From NCBI RefSeq assembly GCF_000091305.1, contig NC_013929.1, forward strand, positions 5,642,001 to 5,706,000: a DNA stretch of 64,000 bases, in the 5' to 3' direction. Both the position numbers and the translations under genes were made by a program. The notes beneath the pieces are model-generated. The model did no database searches. It saw only the letters and a list, made by a program, of their open reading frames with translations, and was not told where the DNA came from. This DNA comes from Streptomyces scabiei 87.22 (GTDB taxonomy: Bacteria > Actinomycetota > Actinomycetes > Streptomycetales > Streptomycetaceae). Below, one piece after another: positions 1-6,409 of this stretch (positions within the stretch are counted from its first letter, which is position 1; the number at the start of each line of letters is the position of its first letter).

Positions 1-1347
1 GACGAGCACGGCGTCGGCGGCGGACCACCTGGCCGCCTTCACGCTCCGCGCCGGCTTCGCCCACAGGATCGTCTTCTGCTCGTCGCCCGTGAGGATCCCG
101 TCCGCGTGCGCGGCGAGGAAGTCCGCGTCGGAGAGCAGTCGCAGGACGAGTCTGGCGGGATCGACGGGCGGCCACATCGCCTTGACCGCCGCCTTCACGG
201 CGGTGTTGCGGGCCACCGCGTCCTGTACCCGGTCGTCGGGCGCCTCCCCGGACCGCTCCATCTGCACCAGCACGGCGTGCGCGATCCGCTGCGGCAGGGC
301 CTCGCGGGCGGCCCCGTAGCGGATGTCCCGCTCCAGCAACTCCCGCACGATGTCCTCCAGTTCGTACGCCGGTACGCGCCAGCGACGGGAACCCCGGACG
401 ACCATCACGGGCTCGGCGGGCAGGGTGACGTGCGAGCGGACGGCCCGGCGGAGCACCTCGGCCATGCGGGCGTCGCCCTTGACGACGGCGGCGGGTGCCT
501 CGTCCGTGCCCCGCACCTCGACGTGGGAGACGAGGTCGTCGACGGTGGCCTGCTTGACCTCCAGCTCGCCCAGCGCGGGCAGGACCTGCTCGATGTAGTG
601 CAGGAAGGAGCGGTTCGGCCCGATGACGAGGGTGCCGGTGCGGGCGAGGCGCTCGCGGTGGGCGTAGAGGAGGTAGGCGACGCGGTGCAGGCCGACGGCG
701 GTCTTTCCGGTGCCGGGGCCGCCCTGGACGCAGAGGGAGCCGGCGAGGTCGGACCGGACGATCTCGTCCTGCTCCGGCTGGATGGTCGCCACGATGTCCC
801 GCATCGGACCGACGCGCGGCCGCTCGATCTCCTGCTGCAGCAGTTTGCTGGTGGTGGCCGCCTCGGCGGGGTCGGAGAGGTGCTCGTCCTCGTAGGCGGT
901 GAGGTCGCCGCCGGTGTACCCGAAACGCCGCCGCAGGCCGACGTCCAGCGGATCGGTCCTGGAGGCCCGGTAGAACGGCTGCGAGACGGGGGCGCGCCAG
1001 TCGATCACCATCGGGTCGCCGTCCGCGTCGTGCACATGACGGCGCCCGATGTAGAACCGCTCCCCGGCCGCGCCCTCGGCCCGGTCGGCGCCGGGGGCGT
1101 GCAGGTAGTCGAGACGGCCGAAGAAGAGCGGGGTGTGGCTCAGGTCGGCCAGCGACTTGATCCGCTCCGCGATCTGGCGGGCCAGCACCTCCGCGTTCAC
1201 CCAGTTCGCGGTGACGTCCTTGATGTCCAGCGCCTCCGCGTCCTCCCGCATGGCGCGCAGTGCGGAACGGGACGCGGCGAGGTGCGAGCGCTCTCGGGAG
1301 AGGGGGTCGGCCGGGTGGGTCGGGTCGGCGGTGGGGTGCGCGGACAA
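1..1347 (-). CDS. HelD/HelR-like RNA polymerase-remodelling UvrD-type ATPase (C-terminus outside window)
   Basis: The gene runs off the left edge, so only about 449 N-terminal residues are visible; the family is usually 650-800 residues. I read the start as TTG at 1347, with GGAGG about nine bases upstream. A Walker A motif, GGPGTGKT, lies near residue 207 and is followed by AVGLHRVAYLLY, typical of HelD-family superfamily 1 ATPases. The N-terminal region is long and charged, which in the family forms the arm that enters the RNA polymerase secondary channel. Known members release stalled RNA polymerase from DNA, and the actinobacterial HelR branch can displace rifamycins. I did not see the rifamycin-associated promoter element upstream, so HelR rather than plain HelD is an inference. 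An ordinary UvrD-like DNA helicase is less likely given the N-terminus. Confidence 0.82.
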   Translation of the reverse strand, partial: MSAHPTADPTHPADPLSRERSHLAASRSALRAMREDAEALDIKDVTANWVNAEVLARQIAERIKSLADLSHTPLFFGRLDYLHAPGADRAEGAAGERFYIGRRHVHDADGDPMVIDWRAPVSQPFYRASRTDPLDVGLRRRFGYTGGDLTAYEDEHLSDPAEAATTSKLLQQEIERPRVGPMRDIVATIQPEQDEIVRSDLAGSLCVQGGPGTGKTAVGLHRVAYLLYAHRERLARTGTLVIGPNRSFLHYIEQVLPALGELEVKQATVDDLVSHVEVRGTDEAPAAVVKGDARMAEVLRRAVRSHVTLPAEPVMVVRGSRRWRVPAYELEDIVRELLERDIRYGAAREALPQRIAHAVLVQMERSGEAPDDRVQDAVARNTAVKAAVKAMWPPVDPARLVLRLLSDADFLAAHADGILTGDEQKTILWAKPARSVKAARWSAADAVLV

Positions 1348-1390
1348 GGGGGTGCCTCCGGGGGCCTACGGGACCTAGGGGTGCCGCCCG

Positions 1391-1450
1391 CACGGCGTGC
1401 CTGACGGCGGTGTGCGTGAGGGCGGTGTGCCTGAGGGCGGTGTTCTGCCT
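1391..1450. repeat. 15-bp tandem repeat, four copies, upstream of the HelD-like gene
   Basis: Four head-to-tail copies of a 15-bp unit (best copy GGCGGTGTGCCTGAG, 1421-1435) lie just upstream of the helicase start. The outer copies are diverged. They sit in the likely 5' leader or promoter of the minus-strand gene. The rest of the 343-base gap between 1347 and 1691 holds no gene that I can support. Confidence 0.6.
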
Positions 1451-1690
1451 GTGGCGGTGGCCGACCGGTTTCCGTCCGGGCGACGGCGCTCCACGGAAGG
1501 GAGGCGGGCAAGAGCGGAGAGTGTAGGTGAGGGAGGGGGGCCAGGGCCAACGCGTTTCCCGGCGGTACCCCTAGGGGGTGAGTACGTCGCGGGTACGAGG
1601 GGCGGCCCAGACCTGAGAGTGAGCCGGGGACTCAGCGGGTTCACTCCGCAGACCGACGCGATCCACAGGCGGACGTTCCACCATGGAGAC

Positions 1691-1888
1691 ATGAGTGCAG
1701 CGACGTTCATCCCCGCCTCGGCCTCCGGCCGACCCGGTCCGCCGTCCGGCGCGACCGGCCTCGACGACCACCACAACCGTCACCGCCTCGCCGACGCCCT
1801 GCGCGCCGTCAAGGTCTTCGCGAGCGCCGCCTTCGGCGTGATCGTGCTCGGTGAGTACGCGGAGGAGGCGGGCATACGCCGCCGGTGA
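1691..1888 (+). CDS. Small conserved Streptomyces protein, 65 aa, function unknown
   Basis: A 65-residue ORF starts at ATG 1691, five bases after a GGAG. The first half is low-complexity (Ser, Ala, Pro, Gly). The second half, from HRLADALRAVKVFASAAF onward, is an amphipathic to hydrophobic segment ending in a charged tail. The pattern is that of a short membrane-associated or protein-binding peptide. Codon bias fits its neighbours, and it stands alone between divergent helicase genes. From memory, similar small proteins occur in other streptomycetes, but no function is known to me. No cofactor motif or signal peptide is visible. Confidence 0.6.
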   Translation: MSAATFIPASASGRPGPPSGATGLDDHHNRHRLADALRAVKVFASAAFGVIVLGEYAEEAGIRRR

Positions 1889-2053
1889 GGCCCGGCCTCA
1901 CCCCGCGTACCCCGCCCGTCCCGCCGCGCCCCGCGCCCGGCACGGGGCGATCGCTCCTGCCTGTGCCGCCCGACGACCCCGGCTCCCGCTGCCCGCACTC
2001 AAGGCGGCCCGGTCCTCGGCGCCCCGGCAGCAGCGGCCGCCCCGTCCGCGCCC

Positions 2054-3694
2054 TCAGCCCTCCGTCAGCAGCTCGTCCGCGTCCATGATCCGGTAGGCGT
2101 ACCCCTGCTCGGCGAGGAACCGCTGCCGGTGGGCGGCGAAATCCTGGTCGATGGTGTCCCGGGCGACCACCGAGTAGAAGTGCGCCTGGTGGCCGTCGGC
2201 CTTGGGGCGCAGGACGCGGCCGAGACGCTGGGCCTCCTCCTGGCGGGAGCCGAAGGTGCCGGAGACCTGGATGGCCACCGTGGCCTCCGGGAGGTCGATG
2301 GAGAAGTTCGCGACCTTCGACACCACCAGTACGTTGATCTCGCCCTGCCGGAACGCGTCGAACAGCTTCTCGCGCTGGGCGTTGCTGGTCTCGCCCTTGA
2401 TCACCGGCGCGTCCAGATGGGCGCCCAGCTCGTCGAGCTGGTCGATGTACTGGCCGATGACGAGGATCTGCTGCCCCGCGAAGCGGCGGACGATCGCCTC
2501 GGCCACCTTCCGCTTCGTCGCGGTCGTGGAGCAGAAGCGGTACTTCTCCTCCTGCTCGGCGGTGGCGTAGGCGAGCCGCTCGGAGTCGGTCAGGTTCACC
2601 CGGACCTCGACGCAGTCGGCGGGCGCGATGTAGCCCTGCGCCTCGATCTCCTTCCAGGGGGCGTCGAACCGCTTGGGCCCGATGAGGGAGAACACGTCGG
2701 ACTCCCGCCCGTCCTCCCGGACGAGCGTCGCCGTCAGCCCGAGCCGCCGGCGTGCCTGCAGATCGGCGGTGAACTTGAAGACCGGAGCGGGAAGGAGATG
2801 CACCTCGTCGTAGACGACGAGCCCCCAGTCACGGGAGTCGAACAGCTCCAGGTGCGGGTAGACGCCCTTCCGGCGGGTCGTCAGCACCTGGTAGGTGGCG
2901 ATGGTGACCGGCCGGATCTCCTTGCGCGTCCCGCTGTACTCGCCGATCTCCTCCTCGGTCAGCGACGTCCGCTTGATCAGCTCGTGCTTCCACTGCCGCG
3001 CGGAGACGGTGTTGGTGACGAGGATGAGGGTGGTCGACTTGGCCTGCGCCATGGCCCCGGCTCCGACCAGCGTCTTCCCGGCGCCGCAGGGCAGGACGAC
3101 GACGCCGCTGCCGCCGTGCCAGAAGTTCTCCACGGCCTGCTTCTGGTAGGGGCGCAGCGCCCAGCCGTCCTCGGCCAGCTCGATCGGGTGGGCCTCGCCG
3201 TCCACGTAGCCGGCGAGGTCCTCGGCGGGCCAGCCCAGCTTCAGCAGGGTCTGCTTGACCTGCCCGCGCTCGGAGGGGTGCACGGCGACGGTGTCCGGGT
3301 CGATCCGGGCGCCGACGAGCGGAGTGATCCGCTTCGACCGCAGGATCTCCTCCAGCACGGGACGGTCGGTGGTGGTGAGGACGAGACCGTGCACCGGGTG
3401 CTTGGAGAGGGTGAGGCGGCCGTAGCGGTCCATGGTCTCGGCGACGTCCACGAGGAGCGCGTGCGGCACCGGGTAGCGGCTGTACTGCACCAGCGCGTCG
3501 ACGACCTGCTCGGCGTCGTGCCCGGCGGCCCGCGCGTTCCACAGGCCGAGCGGGGTCACCCGGTAGGTGTGGATGTGCTCGGGCGCCCGCTCAAGCTCGG
3601 CGAACGGCGCGATGGCCCGGCGGCACGCGTCCGCCTGCTCGTGGTCGACCTCCAGGAGCAGCGTCTTGTCGGACTGGACGATCAAGCAGGACAC
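2054..3694 (-). CDS. Bacterial XPB/ERCC3-type DNA repair helicase
   Basis: This 546-residue superfamily 2 helicase matches bacterial XPB. The Walker A region reads PCGAGKTLVG, motif II is the DEVH box (YDEVHLLP), an RED motif (REDGRE) follows, and motif VI is QRLGRVLRP. The N-terminal 180 residues form the damage-recognition-like domain of XPB. The frame is open further upstream, but I chose GTG at 3694 because GGAGG lies five bases before it and family members begin with the LIVQSDKTLLLEVDH block. XPB unwinds DNA 3'-5' and acts in nucleotide excision repair in archaea and eukaryotes; its role in actinobacteria is less settled. A Helicase_C_3 gene, a frequent partner, lies on the same strand 2.7 kb upstream. 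Confidence 0.93.
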   Translation of the reverse strand: MSCLIVQSDKTLLLEVDHEQADACRRAIAPFAELERAPEHIHTYRVTPLGLWNARAAGHDAEQVVDALVQYSRYPVPHALLVDVAETMDRYGRLTLSKHPVHGLVLTTTDRPVLEEILRSKRITPLVGARIDPDTVAVHPSERGQVKQTLLKLGWPAEDLAGYVDGEAHPIELAEDGWALRPYQKQAVENFWHGGSGVVVLPCGAGKTLVGAGAMAQAKSTTLILVTNTVSARQWKHELIKRTSLTEEEIGEYSGTRKEIRPVTIATYQVLTTRRKGVYPHLELFDSRDWGLVVYDEVHLLPAPVFKFTADLQARRRLGLTATLVREDGRESDVFSLIGPKRFDAPWKEIEAQGYIAPADCVEVRVNLTDSERLAYATAEQEEKYRFCSTTATKRKVAEAIVRRFAGQQILVIGQYIDQLDELGAHLDAPVIKGETSNAQREKLFDAFRQGEINVLVVSKVANFSIDLPEATVAIQVSGTFGSRQEEAQRLGRVLRPKADGHQAHFYSVVARDTIDQDFAAHRQRFLAEQGYAYRIMDADELLTEG

Positions 3695-3721
3695 ACATAC
3701 CTCCGGAGATAAGGTCGTCTC

Positions 3722-4009
3722 ATGACAGAAGCAACACCTGTCACCGCACGGGCTATGCCCCGCGCCCGACGCCGGAAGGGCGTCCCGGCCGGCGCGCCGG
3801 GGATGCGCGCCGCTCTCCATGTTCGCCTATCGCGCGAAACCGGCGAGACGACTTCGCCGGAATCCCGGCGCGCGGCGCGCGAAGCGTGGCGCACGACACG
3901 CGGCACGGTCGCCGCGAGGGAGGCGGACCCGCCGTCCGCCCGCACGCGACCGTGCCGGTCGCGGACACCGACGAGCGGCCGTGACCGGTACGGGCCTGAC
4001 GCGTCCTAG
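3722..4009 (+). CDS. Possible small Arg-rich ORF, 95 aa (doubtful)
   Basis: This is the only candidate in the 311-base gap between the XPB and PPOX genes. It starts at ATG 3722, seven bases after AAGG, and ends four bases into the 3' end of the convergent PPOX gene. The product is very rich in Arg, Ala, Thr and Pro, with no domain, signal peptide or motif that I recognise. The composition is also what random high-GC sequence gives, so it may not be translated. I list it only because the gap otherwise holds nothing. Confidence 0.18.
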   Translation: MTEATPVTARAMPRARRRKGVPAGAPGMRAALHVRLSRETGETTSPESRRAAREAWRTTRGTVAAREADPPSARTRPCRSRTPTSGRDRYGPDAS

Positions 4010-4464
4010 CCGTTGATGTCGAGTGCCGTGCCGTAGAGCCGGTCCACCTTCAGCCGGATGACCAGCCGGCGCTCGGCCACCAGCTGCTCCAGAAAAGCGT
4101 CCTCGTTCTCGGGCTTCGCAGCCTGCGGGACCATGCCGAGCAGTTCCCGGCCCACCGCGTCGCCCGGAGCCGTCGTGATCTCGGAGACCTCGGCCTCGCC
4201 CTCGGCCACGGCCAACGACCACACGTCGCCGCCCTGCACATGCAGTGAGGCACGCGGGTCGCGCCGAAGGTGCCCGACCTTGACGCGGTCGGCCGTCGTG
4301 GAGAACCGCACGATGCGGGCCTCGGAGTCCCAGCTGTACAGCATGGTGGTCTGGTGGGGATGGCCGCTGCGCTTGACGGTGGCGAGCGTGCCGAACTGCT
4401 GCGTGCCGAGCAGGGCGGAGAGGGCTTCGTCGGACAGGGGGCGAGGCGAAGGTCCTTGAGTCAT
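4006..4464 (-). CDS. PPOX-class split-barrel flavin/F420-dependent oxidoreductase family protein
   Basis: The 152-residue product has the split beta-barrel fold of the pyridoxamine 5'-phosphate oxidase superfamily. The N-terminal LLGTQQFGTLATVKRSGHP stretch and the central FSTTADRVKVGHLRRDPRASL stretch (the phosphate-binding strand region) are characteristic of the small F420- or FMN-dependent enzymes common in actinobacteria. I used ATG 4464 because the protein then begins just before the fold; the open frame upstream is not conserved-looking. The enzyme is probably cytoplasmic and dimeric and reduces a small substrate, but neither substrate nor cofactor can be read from the sequence. It is divergent from the UPF0114-IstB fusion gene across an AT-richer 112-bp promoter region. 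Confidence 0.82.
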   Translation of the reverse strand: MTQGPSPRPLSDEALSALLGTQQFGTLATVKRSGHPHQTTMLYSWDSEARIVRFSTTADRVKVGHLRRDPRASLHVQGGDVWSLAVAEGEAEVSEITTAPGDAVGRELLGMVPQAAKPENEDAFLEQLVAERRLVIRLKVDRLYGTALDING

Positions 4465-4576
4465 GACGTGATCAACATCCGCGGCCGTCCCGTCATTTCC
4501 CGATCCCGATCTTATGAGATGTCTATTCATTCCGATGAGTGGCTGGAATTCAGATTTGCCGCATTGATTCCGAAGA

Positions 4577-6022
4577 ATGTGCACCGTGCAGCCAACCACC
4601 CCGGCAGACCCGGTCACCCCGTCCGTCTCTCCGCAGGGCACCACGCTCGGCTACGCCCTGTTCGCCACCCGCTGGCTCCAGGCACCCCTGTACTTCGGCC
4701 TCGTCGCGGCCCAGGGGGTTTACGTCTACAAGTTCTTCAACGAGCTGTGGACGTTAATCGTCAGGTGCGTGGGCGGCAGCGCCACCGAGACCTACGTGAT
4801 GCTCGCCGTGCTCAAACTGGTCGACGTCGTCATGATCGCCAACCTCCTGATCATGACGATCGTCGGCGGCTACGAGACCTTCGTCTCCCGCATCGGCCTC
4901 CAGGGCCACCGTGACCAGCCGGAATGGCTCTCGCACGTCAACTCCAACGTGCTGAAGGTCAAGCTCGCCACCGCCATCGTGGGCATCTCCTCCGTCCACC
5001 TCCTCCAGATGTTCGTGGACGTCCACCACACCTCGCACCACGCCCTGCTCTGGGGCACGGTGATCCACATGGCCTTCATCGCCTCCGCGGTGCTCCTGGC
5101 GTACATGTCGGGGCCGATGCTCCGCGACGACAAGGCCCACGGCTGCTCCCACCCCGGCCCGTCCGGCACCGCGAAGCCGTTCGTGCCGGGCCCGCGGGTG
5201 CCGGCGGAGCCCACGGAGTTCCGGGACGAGACCGGCGAGTCCACGCCATCGGCGGGACCGGAGCTGCCGAAGGGCCCGGCCGCCTCCGCCCTCCGCCGGG
5301 GAACCCTGCCGATCCCGGCCCAGGCAGCCTCGTACGAGAACCACCTGACCGACGACGGCCGGGTCTCCGCCCCCGGGACCCGGTTCACCCGGGGCGGGGC
5401 CCGCATCGTGCCGTACGAGGCCCGGCCCACGCCGTCCCTGGCCGAGAGCGGGGTCGAGGGGCGGGTGCGGGCGGCCGGCTTCCCGGCGCGCAAGCTGCTG
5501 GAGGACTTCGACACGGGCCACCCGTCCTCCTTCGACCGCCGGGTGCTGACCCGGCTCGGGACGCTGGACTTCATGGCCGCCGGACGGAACGTGGTGTTCG
5601 TCGGCGCCCCCGGCACCGGCAAGACGCACCTGGCGATCGGGCTCGGCGTACGCGCCTGCCAGGCCGGGCACCGGGTGCTGTTCGCGACCGCCACCGAGTG
5701 GGCCGCACGGCTGGCCGGGGCACGGGCCGAGGGCAGGCTCGCGGAGGAACTGACCGCGCTCGACGCCTGCCCCCTGCTGATCGTCGACGAGGTCGGCTAC
5801 CTTCCCTTCGACACGGACACCGCCCGACTGGTCTTCCAGCTGATCGCGCACCGCTACGAGCGCGCCTCGCTCGTCGTGACCAGCGACCGGCCGCTCGGCC
5901 GCTGGGACGAGATCCTCGGCGGGGCCGCCCCCGCGGTCGTCGACCGCCTCGCGCACCACGCCGAGATCGTCCGCCTCGAAGGGGACAGCTACCGGGTCGG
6001 CCGCGCTACTTCAGCAGGCTGA
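4577..6022 (+). CDS. Fusion protein: UPF0114/YqhA-like membrane domain plus IstB/DnaC-like AAA+ ATPase domain
   Basis: One uninterrupted 481-residue frame joins two unrelated modules. Residues 25-185 look like a UPF0114 (YqhA) integral membrane protein with about four hydrophobic segments, including LYFGLVAAQGVYVYKFF and LVDVVMIANLLIMTIVGGYE. Residues 186-295 are a polar linker rich in Pro, Gly and Arg. Residues 296-475 match IstB, the ATPase helper of IS21 elements: RVRAAGFPARKLLEDFD, Walker A GAPGTGKT (343-350), Walker B LLIVDE (400-405), VVTSDRP, and DRLAHHAEIVRLEGDSYR. Both halves look intact. No istA transposase or IS ends lie nearby, so this is not a working IS. The ribosome site before ATG 4577 is weak, and GTG 4586 is an alternative. 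An ATPase held at the membrane is my inference. Confidence 0.8.
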   Translation: MCTVQPTTPADPVTPSVSPQGTTLGYALFATRWLQAPLYFGLVAAQGVYVYKFFNELWTLIVRCVGGSATETYVMLAVLKLVDVVMIANLLIMTIVGGYETFVSRIGLQGHRDQPEWLSHVNSNVLKVKLATAIVGISSVHLLQMFVDVHHTSHHALLWGTVIHMAFIASAVLLAYMSGPMLRDDKAHGCSHPGPSGTAKPFVPGPRVPAEPTEFRDETGESTPSAGPELPKGPAASALRRGTLPIPAQAASYENHLTDDGRVSAPGTRFTRGGARIVPYEARPTPSLAESGVEGRVRAAGFPARKLLEDFDTGHPSSFDRRVLTRLGTLDFMAAGRNVVFVGAPGTGKTHLAIGLGVRACQAGHRVLFATATEWAARLAGARAEGRLAEELTALDACPLLIVDEVGYLPFDTDTARLVFQLIAHRYERASLVVTSDRPLGRWDEILGGAAPAVVDRLAHHAEIVRLEGDSYRVGRATSAG

Positions 6023-6191
6023 CGTTCTGGATCAGGGGCCCCTCCACACCGATGCCCTCGCCCACCAGGGTGCCGAGTTCGGGGAGGGGCAGGGGCGGGT
6101 TGGCCGCCGCCGGGGAGCCGAGCACACCCACCAGGGCGACGGCGGCCAGGGCGGCGGCCAGGGCGGAGACGAGCGTGGCGAGGGGGCGCAT
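6006..6191 (-). CDS. Small secreted peptide precursor, 61 aa
   Basis: Starting at ATG 6191, the product has a clean signal peptide: MRPLAT, then a hydrophobic core of Ala, Leu and Val, ending SPAAA before NPPLPLPELG. A mature peptide of about 31 residues would remain, with no cysteines and with PELGTLVGEGIGVEGPL as its distinctive part. The gene converges with the fusion gene and overlaps its last 17 bases. The ribosome site (GAAAGG) is rather far, at about 13 bases. From memory, comparable peptides with GTLVG-GIGVEGPL occur in other streptomycetes. Role unknown. Confidence 0.6.
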   Translation of the reverse strand: MRPLATLVSALAAALAAVALVGVLGSPAAANPPLPLPELGTLVGEGIGVEGPLIQNVSLLK

Positions 6192-6409
6192 GCGTACGGG
6201 TGGGCCTTTCGAGCGCAGGGAGTCGATCTCGATCGGACCCAGGGTGGCTGCCCCGCCGCCCGCCCCCCGATGCGCACACCGCCGCCCGACCGCCCGTCCG
6301 GGGGAAATCACCCGGTGGCCTGCATGAACTCCGGCGTACGCCCGTCCGAGTGAGGGGCGGGAAACGGCTTGATCAACACGGTCGGAGGCGGGACGGCTGC
6401 CCCGGCCCC

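Noticed and set aside
1348-1690. Rifamycin-associated element in front of the HelD-like gene
   Set aside because: I looked for a GGGGCTTGC-type inverted repeat and found none, so rifampicin control is not supported here.
5465-6022. Live IS21-type insertion sequence
   Set aside because: Only an IstB-like domain is present; there is no IstA, no terminal inverted repeats and no target duplication around it.
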